This document shows positions 1 to 7,215 of a DNA stretch of 20,694 nucleotides, piece after piece. Origin of the DNA: Candidatus Woesearchaeota archaeon (GTDB taxonomy: Archaea > Nanobdellota > Nanobdellia > Woesearchaeales > JACPBV01); the NCBI GenBank assembly GCA_019323195.1, contig JAHWHQ010000044.1, positions 1 through 20,694 on the forward strand, given 5' to 3'. The translations under genes were made by a program, and so were the position numbers. The notes under the pieces were generated by a model that saw nothing but the letters and a program-made list of their open reading frames with translations, did no database searches and was not told the DNA's origin. How positions within the stretch are numbered: position 1 is the stretch's first letter; every line of letters begins with the position of its first letter.

Positions 1-168
1 ACTCCTGTAGGTCCTGAAGAAGAAACTCCTGTAGGTCCTGAAGAAGAAACTCCTGTAGGTCCTGAAGAAGAAACTCCTGTAGGTCCTGAAGAAGAAACTC
101 CTGTAGGTCCTGAAGAAGAAACTCCTGAAGAGCCTAAAGAAAAAACTCCTGAAGAGCCTAAAGAAAAA
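1..168 (+). repeat. 24-bp coding minisatellite (TPVGPEEE/TPEEPKEK)
   Basis: Five identical 24-bp units (1-120), each encoding TPVGPEEE, are followed by two identical variant units (121-168) encoding TPEEPKEK. The array continues the reading frame of the surface protein and probably extends upstream of the window. Identity at the DNA level, including wobble positions, points to recent expansion by slippage or unequal recombination. The peptide is a Pro/Glu-rich flexible stalk. Confidence 0.95.
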
Positions 169-3027
169 ACTCCGAAAAAACCTGAAACTCCTGTAGAAAA
201 AGAACCAAGTAAAGAAAAAATTTGTGGAGATGGCATTTGTCAGGGAGGTGAACAATGTGATGCAGATTGTTGTGAGGCTTTTTGCACTTTATATTGTCCA
301 AAAGGTTCTATAGAAGGAAGTTGTGGTTGTGAATGTATAGAGCCTGATGAACCTGAAGAAGAATGTATAGAAGAAGGCGGACAAACATGGTCAGTGGAGT
401 CTAATTGCTGTGAAGGTTTAAAGGCTGTTTCAGATTGTCTTCCAGACCAGCAATGCCCCATTTCATTGAGGTTTTGTGTTGATTGCGGCAATGGTAAATG
501 TGATTCTTATGAAAATTGGGATAATTGTGCAAATGATTGTAAGCAAAAAGAACCCCATAAAAAACAATGTAACGAGGGTGAGGAAAGATACTACCGATGT
601 TCAGATGGAACAAAGGTTCCTGAATGTAAATGTGAGAGTGAAGCATGGGTGTGCGTAATTTCCCCCAAAAAAAACTGCCCTGATTCCCCCGAACCTGAAA
701 AATGTGCAGGTGAAATAAAACTAACTTTAAATAAGAATACCTATAAAATTGGAGACCCTGTGAGAATGATGATAGAAATCCTTGATTCACAAGGAAATCA
801 TCTTCCTGATTATGAGTTTTATGCTCAAATATATGATAATAGATGGCATACTCCTGATTTAAAGGAAACAGATAATAAAGGGTATTTTATCCATACAGGA
901 ACAGCAGAAAAACCATCTGGCGGAGTAACAGAAGTTAAATTTAAAGTTTATACAAAAGAAGTTGGCTCTTGCAAATCTGTTGAAGATACAGAAGAAGCTA
1001 AACTTGAACTAGATAAGTGTGGAATTGGGGAATGTGCGCCTGAACCAGGATGCAAAGATAAAGTTAGAATGTGCGGAGGAAAGTGCCCCCCGTGTCCAGA
1101 AGATGTTGAAAAAGAAATATTTTATCCTTGCAGTGGTTGTGAAGTAGAAGAAAAATGCTATCCCTATGGGTTTAGGAAAGGCGGAAACTATTGTTTAGAC
1201 AAAGATAATAAATTTGTACCCCAATTAGCAGATAATGAAAAATGTGAAAATAATTTCGAATGTCAAACTAACCTATGTATTAATGGAAATTGTGTAAGCA
1301 GCAATGTTTGGAATAAGTTTATTAAATGGTTTGGGAATATATTTGGAAAAGGAGATGGACCAGGACCTGAAGCAGGGTCCAAAATCTGTTCTGAATTACT
1401 CATAGAAGAAGATATAGGAAATAATGAATATGAAAAGTCAGGATATGGTGAAAATAAACATGCAAGAGTTCCAGTATATTCTGAAGATGGAACTAATATA
1501 AGAACAATAAAATGCTGCACTGCTGATTATTTAAATGGAGGAGTAACTGCATTGGGTTGCTCATTTGACAACAGAGAAGATTTAAGGAATTCTATTAAAT
1601 GGATTTTTAGCGGAGGAGTACCTGAAGGAGAGCATAAGTTTATAGAATATAATGGAGAAAGGATAATTGAAATTGGAGACAGAAGAATAATAGTTTGGAC
1701 TAACAAAGCTTATTTGATTGCAACCGGAAGAACATCAGATACAGAAAAGGAAATTTTAGAGGAGATAGCTGATGCTTATCTTCAAAGATTTAAAAGTGAT
1801 CTTGATTTAACAGAAGACGACCTTCCTTATATTCCACCTACTTCTCTTCCCGATGAAAAGCCCAGCTCATTTGTATTTTGCACTGAAGAAGATAAAGTAG
1901 CGGCAAAAGAATGTGGGCATAGGGGGGGTGCTCCACAAAGTAATCCTAGTACATTCGACGGAACTGAAGGAAGTAAAAAAGATTGTATAAAGAGCAAGGG
2001 GCATGGCGAGGGTTGCTGTGAGGTGTATACAGGTTGTATAATGCCTGACCAGAATTGTGAAGAGATTGAGATTGTTTCAAGGGACGAGTGTTACTGGAAT
2101 ATTGCCAGACTGAATAATGATGTTGACTTGTGTGAAAAAATAGATGATAATTCTTACAAGAATAAATGTTTAAGAGATTTTATAACAACAATCCAAAAGC
2201 ATAGTGAATGTGGAAAAATAGATGATGCTGAACATAGAAATAAATGTTATGTTAATATTGCAGAGCAAAAAGGAGATTCTGATATCTGTGATAATGTAGA
2301 TGATGCTGATTTGAGAGAAAAATGTTATTTTTGGGCTTCAGAGCATACAGAACAAAGAAATGTTTGCAATAAAATTTCTGATATGGACATGAGGGAAAGG
2401 TGTTATACAGGAGAGTTTCCTTTAATATCTTGCAAGAGTACAGAGGACACGTCTAATGAGGGCTGCTATTTCTTTGATAGCTTTGATGCTGATTTAGAAA
2501 ATTGGGTTTTTAATAGTGTGGAAGGTGGAAAAGGGACCATAGCAAAAGAAGGAAGCAACAATGTTTTAAGATTATATGGGGTTGTGCAGCCAGAAATTCA
2601 GAGGCATTGGGACAATCATTTCTTTAAGTTCAAATTTAAGAGGATAGAGGGGTCAATGCATGTTAACTTTAGGAAGACTTCCAGGCATGAAGGGCAGAGC
2701 AGATATATTGTTGCTATGTCTGAAAATGTGAACAATTTAGATAAACATTTTAATGTGTATAGCGATGAGAACTGGCTAATACTAGATGAGGCTGGTTTTA
2801 GCCTTGATGATGGTTGGCACACTCTTGAGATAAGAGGTCATGATAATATTCTCAATGTTTATGTAGACGATGAGCTTTTATATAAATACAAAGACACTGA
2901 AAATCCTTTCCTTTATGGCATGCCTGGATTTGAAATCCACACAGGAGGAAGATCCATCATCCCAGAGTTTTTGATAGATGATGTTGAAATCAAGTTTATT
3001 ACAGAGGATGATGTTGTTTATCCTTGA
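1..3027 (+). CDS. Large Cys-rich surface protein, 5' end outside window
   Basis: The frame is open from base 1 to the TGA at 3025-3027, so 1008 C-terminal residues are visible and the start lies upstream. Order of parts: TPVGPEEE and TPEEPKEK repeats (1-168); two Cys knots of the CGxGxC...E...C...DC kind (about 223-285 and 484-540); an Ig- or macroglobulin-like beta domain starting near LTLNKNTYKIGDPV (about 710-1000); more Cys-rich stretches with a CENNFECQTNLCINGNC segment (about 1240-1295); about four repeats of a C-x-KIDD-x-R-x-KCY pattern (about 2085-2415); and a LamG/concanavalin-like beta-sandwich (about 2460-3000). There is no C-terminal membrane segment. The composition (GAA, AGA, ATA codons) is more AT-rich than in the next genes. 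The domain set points to a secreted or cell-surface adhesin-like protein whose Cys pairs need oxidation. Exact function is unknown; domain names come from motif recognition only. Confidence 0.85.
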   Translation, partial: TPVGPEEETPVGPEEETPVGPEEETPVGPEEETPVGPEEETPEEPKEKTPEEPKEKTPKKPETPVEKEPSKEKICGDGICQGGEQCDADCCEAFCTLYCPKGSIEGSCGCECIEPDEPEEECIEEGGQTWSVESNCCEGLKAVSDCLPDQQCPISLRFCVDCGNGKCDSYENWDNCANDCKQKEPHKKQCNEGEERYYRCSDGTKVPECKCESEAWVCVISPKKNCPDSPEPEKCAGEIKLTLNKNTYKIGDPVRMMIEILDSQGNHLPDYEFYAQIYDNRWHTPDLKETDNKGYFIHTGTAEKPSGGVTEVKFKVYTKEVGSCKSVEDTEEAKLELDKCGIGECAPEPGCKDKVRMCGGKCPPCPEDVEKEIFYPCSGCEVEEKCYPYGFRKGGNYCLDKDNKFVPQLADNEKCENNFECQTNLCINGNCVSSNVWNKFIKWFGNIFGKGDGPGPEAGSKICSELLIEEDIGNNEYEKSGYGENKHARVPVYSEDGTNIRTIKCCTADYLNGGVTALGCSFDNREDLRNSIKWIFSGGVPEGEHKFIEYNGERIIEIGDRRIIVWTNKAYLIATGRTSDTEKEILEEIADAYLQRFKSDLDLTEDDLPYIPPTSLPDEKPSSFVFCTEEDKVAAKECGHRGGAPQSNPSTFDGTEGSKKDCIKSKGHGEGCCEVYTGCIMPDQNCEEIEIVSRDECYWNIARLNNDVDLCEKIDDNSYKNKCLRDFITTIQKHSECGKIDDAEHRNKCYVNIAEQKGDSDICDNVDDADLREKCYFWASEHTEQRNVCNKISDMDMRERCYTGEFPLISCKSTEDTSNEGCYFFDSFDADLENWVFNSVEGGKGTIAKEGSNNVLRLYGVVQPEIQRHWDNHFFKFKFKRIEGSMHVNFRKTSRHEGQSRYIVAMSENVNNLDKHFNVYSDENWLILDEAGFSLDDGWHTLEIRGHDNILNVYVDDELLYKYKDTENPFLYGMPGFEIHTGGRSIIPEFLIDDVEIKFITEDDVVYP

Positions 3028-3034
3028 TTGGTAA

Positions 3035-3115
3035 ATGAAAAAAATAGTTTTTATTTACTGGTTTGTTTTCTCTTTTCATGTGGTTGGGTGCCTCCAACCA
3101 CCCCCAATTACTTAG
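3035..3115 (+). CDS. Possible 26-residue lipoprotein-like peptide or remnant
   Basis: An ATG lies 8 bases after the stop of the surface protein. It encodes MKKIVFIYWFVFSFHVVGC followed by LQPPPIT and a TAG. A Lys-rich start, a hydrophobic core and VVGC resemble a lipoprotein signal peptide with a lipobox. No clear ribosome binding site is visible, and the coding stretch overlaps two strong hairpins. It could be a real micro-lipoprotein, the stub of a decayed gene, or chance. Confidence 0.25.
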   Translation: MKKIVFIYWFVFSFHVVGCLQPPPIT

Positions 3116-3125
3116 GTAACTGGGG
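3080..3125 (+). terminator. Two tandem strong hairpins downstream of surface protein gene
   Basis: Hairpin 1 has a perfect 8-bp stem, GTGGTTGG (3080-3087) with CCAACCAC (3094-3101), and a 6-nt loop. Directly adjoining, hairpin 2 pairs 3102-3111 (CCCCAATTAC) with 3116-3125 (GTAACTGGGG), 9 of 10 pairs, with loop TTAG. The pair lies between two genes on the same strand. It could end or stabilise the upstream transcript. No T-tract follows directly, so the terminator label is tentative. Confidence 0.5.
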
Positions 3126-3170
3126 TTACAACTTAATATGACTTTCTACTGAGCACTCAAAATCAAAAGT

Positions 3171-3178
3171 TTTAAATA
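3171..3178 (+). promoter_or_regulatory. TATA box for the SurA-like gene
   Basis: TTTAAATA sits about 70 bases ahead of the ATG at 3248. A start of transcription near 3203 would give a leader of about 45 bases. This is motif recognition only. Confidence 0.4.
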
Positions 3179-3247
3179 TGAACTATTATTTTGTACTCAA
3201 AAAGAGGTTCTGCATAGGTTACTCCAATTGTATCGCTAATCATATTT

Positions 3248-4318
3248 ATGTTAAAAATCCAAGGGGGATTTAAAATCAAAAAGAAAAAAACGAGGGGAAT
3301 CAAGAAAAAAACGATAAAAAAGATTTCTGCAGTTGTTGTCCTAGTCGCCGTCTTGGCGGTTGTCCTGTATTTTGCGTTCGCAACCTTAAAGCCTGCCAAG
3401 GCCATTGCAACCGTTAACGGCGAGGCGATAACAAACCGTGAGCTGGAAGACAAGTACAACCGTCTTCCTGACGAGTATAAGCTTTTTATCTCTAAAGAGG
3501 ACTTCCTGGACCAGATAATAAATGTGAAATTGCTGCTTCAGGAAGCAAGGGAGCAGGCAGTTGTTGTCAGCGAAGACGAAATCGATTTCGAGATAAACAC
3601 CCTTAAGAAACAGGCTCCTACAGAAAAGGCATTTGAAGAGTTGCTGAAGCAGCAGGATACCACTCTTAATGAGCTTAAAGAACAGCTTCATGAGCAGTTG
3701 ACCATCAATAAGTTATTGGACCATGAGGTTGTCTCAAAGATAGAGGTTTCAGAATCCAAGGTCCTGGAGTACTATAAGGATAACCAGGATTATTTTGATG
3801 AGAATGATATCCCTTATAGCGAGGCAAAAGAGGATATAAGGAACATACTCCTTAATGACCTCTCCAGCAATGTCATTGACATCTACATAAACCAGCTTAG
3901 GTCAGACGCGGTTATAACCAAGGATGGTATTAAGGTGACATCCGGGATTGAGACATTCACAAGGACAGATGATTCCACCTGTAAGAAGGAAGGTAAGGTT
4001 ATCATAAGGCTGTTTTCAAGCTCCAAAAATTCCGCCTCCAGGTGGATAAGCAGGGCGTTTGATGATGTTGCAGATGAATATGGTGATGAGATAATAGCCT
4101 ATCACTGGCAGCTTGACACCGGAGATAATACATTGACATCTGTAGAAGAAACAGGCGTTCCAAAAGCAGAAGTTGATGTCTTCCGTAAGTATAACCCTGA
4201 AAACACAGTCCCTACCTATATATTTGGCTGTAAATATGTCAGGGTTGGAAACTCTTACTCCAGCTTAGAGGAAGAGAAAGCGGAATTCAGAAGGGTTATT
4301 GAAAAATTTTTAGTATAA
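3248..4318 (+). CDS. Membrane-anchored SurA-like chaperone with thioredoxin-like tail
   Basis: The protein has 356 residues. A Lys-rich cytoplasmic start and one membrane segment (about 26-46) lead to an external part. Residues 52-170 look like the SurA/PrsA N-terminal chaperone domain (IATVNGEAITNRELEDKY, then helices). The parvulin prolyl isomerase that normally sits between its helices is missing: YYKDNQDYF runs almost directly into the closing helix SEAKEDIRNILL. Residues 249-356 look like a thioredoxin fold with a cis-Pro motif VPTYIF (Pro322), but the usual CxxC position reads FSSSKNSA, so redox activity is not expected. A holdase role for exported proteins is inferred. One base separates it from the next gene, suggesting co-transcription. 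No ribosome binding site is seen, so the start is moderately certain. Confidence 0.75.
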   Translation: MLKIQGGFKIKKKKTRGIKKKTIKKISAVVVLVAVLAVVLYFAFATLKPAKAIATVNGEAITNRELEDKYNRLPDEYKLFISKEDFLDQIINVKLLLQEAREQAVVVSEDEIDFEINTLKKQAPTEKAFEELLKQQDTTLNELKEQLHEQLTINKLLDHEVVSKIEVSESKVLEYYKDNQDYFDENDIPYSEAKEDIRNILLNDLSSNVIDIYINQLRSDAVITKDGIKVTSGIETFTRTDDSTCKKEGKVIIRLFSSSKNSASRWISRAFDDVADEYGDEIIAYHWQLDTGDNTLTSVEETGVPKAEVDVFRKYNPENTVPTYIFGCKYVRVGNSYSSLEEEKAEFRRVIEKFLV

Positions 4319-4319
4319 G

Positions 4320-5858
4320 ATGAACCAAGAACAGAAAGAGAGGCTTGAGCAGGAGCTTGAATTCTTAAAAGAGAGCCTGGAGTCAGAGGTTATTTCTAAT
4401 GATGAGTTTGAAAGGGGAAAGGAAAGGATAGAAAGGAAGCTGAGAGAGATTGCCGACCAATCCCCTGATGAGGAGAAATCCAAGGATGATTCCAAGGAGG
4501 AATCCTCTGAAGAAGCGAAAGAAGGCAAAGAAGAGCCGGAAGAACCTCCTGAAGAAAAGCCTGAAGAAAGGGAATCAGATAGGGAAGAAGAAAAGCCTGA
4601 ACAACACATGGAAGAACAAGAGCCAGAGGAATCCAAGGAAGAGGATAAAACAGGCCAGCCATCAACAGGCGAAGAAACAGAAGAGGATTCAGGGGAAGAA
4701 ACAACAGAAATAAGGCATGAAGAAAAATCAGAAGAGCCGGAAGAACCTCCCGAGGAAGAGCCTGAAGAAAGGGAATCAGATAATGAAGAACCAAAGCAGG
4801 AAGAGCCGGAAGAATCCAAAGAAGAACATGAGGAAGAAGAAAAGCCCGGACAATCTTCAGATGAGGAAAAACCAAAGCAGGATTTAGAAGAGGAACCCCC
4901 TGAAGAAGCGAAAGAAGGCAAAGAAGAGCCGGAAGAACCTCCCGAGGAAAAGCCTGAAGAAAAGGAATCAGAGAAAGAGGAACCAAAACATGAAAAGCCT
5001 GAAGAATCCAAAGAGGAACAAAAAGAAGAGGTAAAGAAATCAAGGAAAGGGCTTTATTGGACAATAGTTCTGATAATTTTCGTAATATTATTTTTCTCTA
5101 TAAGGGGATGTGGAAGGCATGAGGAGAAGGCAGAAATTACCTTAGGGGAAGAAGAGTTCATCCCTGCCTGTTCTGTTGATTCCGATTGCCAGCAGGAAGG
5201 CATGGTCAGCGTATGCTTAAATCCCGATACAAAAGAATCCGAATGTGAATATCAAGAGGATGTCAGGATTGAGCTTATAGCGATAAACTATAAAGGGTGC
5301 AGGTTCTGTGATGACTCTACTGTCAAGACCATCATAAAGGAGATGTTTCCTAATGTAAAGGTAAGGGATGTGGATTATAACGCGCCGGAAGCCAGGGAGC
5401 TGATTAACAGGTTTGGCATAAAAGCCCTTCCGGCATATATCTTCGATTCCAATGTCAGCAAAGCAGTAAACTTTGAGGATTTCAGCTCTGCTTTGGTAAA
5501 AAACGGGGATAGCTACCTTCTTTCAGAGACAGCATCTGGAGCTGCTTATTATTTTAAAAGGCCGATGATCAGGAATAAGCTGGACTTATACCTTCTTCCT
5601 GGAGACAACCGGAAGATCGAGGATTCTATGTCCAGGGTTTCAGAACTGTTTGCAGGCAAGATGGATTTCACAAGGCATATAGTGACAGAGCAGAATAAGG
5701 AATCCCTGAAAAAAGAGCTTGCCATCAACACATACCCCACGTTCCTTCTGAATAACCAGCTGAAGTTCAGGGGCATACTCCCCGCAGATACGATAAAGGA
5801 AAGGATCTGTTCTGTAAACGCCTTTAATGAATGCGGTGAAGAGCTGCCTAAGATCTAA
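4320..5858 (+). CDS. Membrane-anchored double thioredoxin-fold protein with acidic stalk
   Basis: The protein has 512 residues. Residues 1-47 form a charged helical segment. Residues 48-240 are almost only Glu, Lys, Pro and Ser. One membrane segment follows (about 244-261). Outside are a Cys-containing segment (CSVDSDCQ...C), then a thioredoxin-like domain with an intact CRFC site (327-330) and cis-Pro motif LPAYIF (Pro371). A second thioredoxin-like domain (about 420-500) has YPTFLL but no CxxC. One active plus one inactive fold resembles the layout of PDI-like or glutaredoxin-like oxidoreductases. The likely role is disulfide formation or exchange in exported proteins. It starts one base after the SurA-like gene, and a very Cys-rich surface protein lies just upstream, which fits. 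The acidic stalk would be cytoplasmic, which is odd for a stalk. Confidence 0.75.
   Translation: MNQEQKERLEQELEFLKESLESEVISNDEFERGKERIERKLREIADQSPDEEKSKDDSKEESSEEAKEGKEEPEEPPEEKPEERESDREEEKPEQHMEEQEPEESKEEDKTGQPSTGEETEEDSGEETTEIRHEEKSEEPEEPPEEEPEERESDNEEPKQEEPEESKEEHEEEEKPGQSSDEEKPKQDLEEEPPEEAKEGKEEPEEPPEEKPEEKESEKEEPKHEKPEESKEEQKEEVKKSRKGLYWTIVLIIFVILFFSIRGCGRHEEKAEITLGEEEFIPACSVDSDCQQEGMVSVCLNPDTKESECEYQEDVRIELIAINYKGCRFCDDSTVKTIIKEMFPNVKVRDVDYNAPEARELINRFGIKALPAYIFDSNVSKAVNFEDFSSALVKNGDSYLLSETASGAAYYFKRPMIRNKLDLYLLPGDNRKIEDSMSRVSELFAGKMDFTRHIVTEQNKESLKKELAINTYPTFLLNNQLKFRGILPADTIKERICSVNAFNECGEELPKI
4509..4579 (+). repeat. Long direct repeat in acidic stalk, copy 1
   Basis: This 71-bp stretch recurs at 4902-4972 with only a few differences, and its last 50 bases recur at 4731-4780. 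All copies keep the frame and encode EEAKEGKEEPEEPPEEKPEE-like sequence. This is internal duplication within the coding region. Confidence 0.9.
4731..4780 (+). repeat. Partial repeat in acidic stalk, copy 2
   Basis: A 50-bp partial copy of the 71-bp repeat (4509-4579), in frame, encoding EEPEEPPEEEPEERESD. Confidence 0.85.
4902..4972 (+). repeat. Long direct repeat in acidic stalk, copy 3
   Basis: A nearly identical 71-bp copy of 4509-4579, in frame, about 390 bases downstream of it. Confidence 0.9.
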
Positions 5859-5870
5859 ATAAACACAAAT

Positions 5871-5880
5871 CTTTATAAAT
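5871..5880 (+). promoter_or_regulatory. TATA box for the eL15 gene
   Basis: CTTTATAAAT lies 13 bases after the preceding stop codon. With the usual archaeal spacing, transcription would start near 5903 and leave a leader of about 70 bases. The leader contains short self-complementary stretches (GCTAC with GTAGC; AGGTA with TACCT). GGAGG at 5964-5968 is well placed ahead of the ATG at 5976. Confidence 0.6.
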
Positions 5881-5975
5881 AAAACCCTAATTCTATGCTA
5901 CTGGGAAATGTAGGTAGCAGCTTACCTGAATCCTGAAAACCGACTTAAAAGTTATTAATAGATGGAGGCTAAAAA

Positions 5976-6467
5976 ATGTCAATGTACAAGTATATCAGGC
6001 AGCTCTGGAAGCAGCCTAAGCAGAACCTGGGCGACCTGTGGCAGGAAAGGTTGATTGAATGGAGGAGACAGCCTGCAACAGTCCGCATAGAGAAGCCTAC
6101 AAGGGTTGACCGGGCTCGTTCTTTGGGTTATAAGGCAAAGCAGGGATTTATCGTAGTAAGGCAGAGGGTCATGCGTCAGAAAAGGCAGCGCCCTAAGTTC
6201 TCAAGCGGAAGAAGAAGCAAGCACATGAGGAGGAAGAAGGTTCTTGACATGAACTACCGCTTGATCTCTGAGCAGAGAGCGCAGAAAAAATTCGTCAACT
6301 GCACTGTACTTAACTCTTATTATGTAGGAGAGGACGGTAAATACATCTGGCATGAGGTAATCTTAGTAGACCGCTCCCATCCCGCGATAAAGGCAGACCC
6401 GCGCATAAACTGGATCTGCGATAAGCGTGGAAGGGCTGCCAGGGGATTGACCTCTGCGGCTAAATAA
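5976..6467 (+). CDS. rpl15e: Ribosomal protein eL15 (L15e)
   Basis: A large-subunit ribosomal protein of archaea and eukaryotes, 163 residues. Family landmarks are seen along its length: MYKYIRQLW, RLIEWRR, RIEKPTRVDRARSLGYKAKQG, GRRSKHMRRKK, LNSYYVGEDGKYIWHEVILVD and HPAIKADPRINWI. It ends at RGLTSAAK, so the C-terminal extension found in many archaeal homologues is short or absent. The start is fixed by GGAGG eight bases upstream and a TATA box at 5871-5880. Identification is firm and marks the genome as archaeal. Confidence 0.97.
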   Translation: MSMYKYIRQLWKQPKQNLGDLWQERLIEWRRQPATVRIEKPTRVDRARSLGYKAKQGFIVVRQRVMRQKRQRPKFSSGRRSKHMRRKKVLDMNYRLISEQRAQKKFVNCTVLNSYYVGEDGKYIWHEVILVDRSHPAIKADPRINWICDKRGRAARGLTSAAK

Positions 6468-6473
6468 AGAATT

Positions 6474-6653
6474 TTATCTTTTTTTTCTTATCTTCTCTAT
6501 GATTCTCTTAATCCTTTTCTTATTATAATGGGCAATAATCCCTGCTATTATCATAATCATGATAAATAACGCAGTTCCTGGCCTTGCCATCAGGATTCCG
6601 TTAAGGAATACAGCCCCTCCCAACATCCAGCTAACTTCTTTCTTATGTTTCAT
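6474..6653 (-). CDS. Small basic membrane protein, coupled to the upstream regulator
   Basis: A 59-residue frame from ATG at 6653 to TAA at 6474. The ATG overlaps the TGA of the winged-helix regulator in ATGA (6650-6653), the classic sign of translational coupling. The protein begins MKHKKEVSWMLGG, has a hydrophobic stretch with a core ALFIMIMIIAGIIAHY (about 29-44), and ends in a strongly basic tail (NKKRIKRIIEKIRKKR). One or two membrane passes are possible. Its 3' end nearly touches the end of eL15, which runs the other way. Function is unknown; pairing suggests a membrane partner of the regulator or a stress-related peptide (inference). Confidence 0.65.
   Translation of the reverse strand: MKHKKEVSWMLGGAVFLNGILMARPGTALFIMIMIIAGIIAHYNKKRIKRIIEKIRKKR
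6478..6486 (+). terminator. T-rich end after eL15
   Basis: A run of T (CTTTTTTTT) 11 bases after the eL15 stop fits archaeal oligo-T termination. It lies inside the last codons of the opposing small gene. Confidence 0.5.
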
Positions 6654-7060
6654 AGGTTCAGCCTCCTGTCAATATCCTCTGCCACTTCTTTTAGGTCAGA
6701 GCACGCCCTTTTGATGTCCTTCTCTATCTCATCCACTAGTGACCTTAGATTCTCAACCCTTAATATGTATCTGTTATGTCCTGGGACGACTATCCCTGAC
6801 TCGATGAGCTTATTTATGTGGTGTACCACTGTTCCTCTTGTCAGGTTAAGCTTAAATGCCAATTCATCAGAACTCAAAGGTTTCTTCCTTTTGGCAGACT
6901 TCAGGAGCTCAATAAAGACCCTGAAGCAGGACTTGTCCTTGTCCCTTAGGTTAAAAAGCCCTAACGATCTCCCAAACCATTGCAGCTCTTCATTTATTGT
7001 TTTCTCATGCGGCTTTCTTGATGTTAGTATTGTAACCCTCTGCTCATACACCCTTATCAT
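6650..7060 (-). CDS. Winged-helix transcription regulator facing hsp20
   Basis: The protein has 136 residues. Residues about 45-100 form a winged helix: LSSDELAFKLNLTRGTVVHHINKLIESGIV, with the recognition helix near 74-90, and GHNRYILRVENL as the wing. Residues 103-134 form a charged amphipathic helix suited to dimerisation. This layout resembles ArsR/MarR-like archaeal regulators. The gene diverges from hsp20 with 155 bases between starts, so control of the chaperone genes is a natural inference, analogous to archaeal heat-shock repressors such as Phr, though membership in that family is not shown. The TATA-like AATATATAAA at 7081-7090 lies 21-30 bases ahead of the ATG, implying an almost leaderless mRNA. 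Confidence 0.8.
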   Translation of the reverse strand: MIRVYEQRVTILTSRKPHEKTINEELQWFGRSLGLFNLRDKDKSCFRVFIELLKSAKRKKPLSSDELAFKLNLTRGTVVHHINKLIESGIVVPGHNRYILRVENLRSLVDEIEKDIKRACSDLKEVAEDIDRRLNL

Positions 7061-7080
7061 AAGACTGGCTGTATAATGTC

Positions 7081-7090
7081 AATATATAAA
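7081..7090 (-). promoter_or_regulatory. TATA box for the regulator gene
   Basis: Read on the minus strand this is TTTATATATT, centred about 26 bases from the ATG at 7060. Transcription would begin at or just before the start codon. Confidence 0.5.
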
Positions 7091-7122
7091 TCTTTTGGTG
7101 ATTTATATCCTTAAGAATACAA

Positions 7123-7133
7123 ATATTTAAATA
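7123..7133 (+). promoter_or_regulatory. TATA box for hsp20
   Basis: ATATTTAAATA lies upstream of hsp20. A start of transcription about 25 bases further on falls near 7157, exactly at the palindrome 7157-7173. Confidence 0.5.
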
Positions 7134-7156
7134 GAAGTTAATTTTAACATGATTTA

Positions 7157-7173
7157 GTTGACCTTAAGTCAAC
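7157..7173. promoter_or_regulatory. Perfect palindrome, candidate heat-shock operator
   Basis: GTTGAC-CTTAA-GTCAAC is a perfect 6-bp inverted repeat with a 5-base spacer. It sits between the divergent regulator and hsp20, about where hsp20 transcription should start. A dimeric winged-helix protein bound here would block initiation. No further copy was noticed ahead of dnaK or dnaJ. Confidence 0.55.
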
Positions 7174-7215
7174 AAAAACCAAAGATTTCAAAAAAGATTT
7201 ACAAGGTGATGCAAA

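Noticed and set aside
4310..5064. Long minus-strand frames opposite the Glu-rich stalk (Ser/Gly-rich and Leu/Pro-rich)
   Set aside because: They are complements of the GAA-rich repeat and have no start signals or family features.
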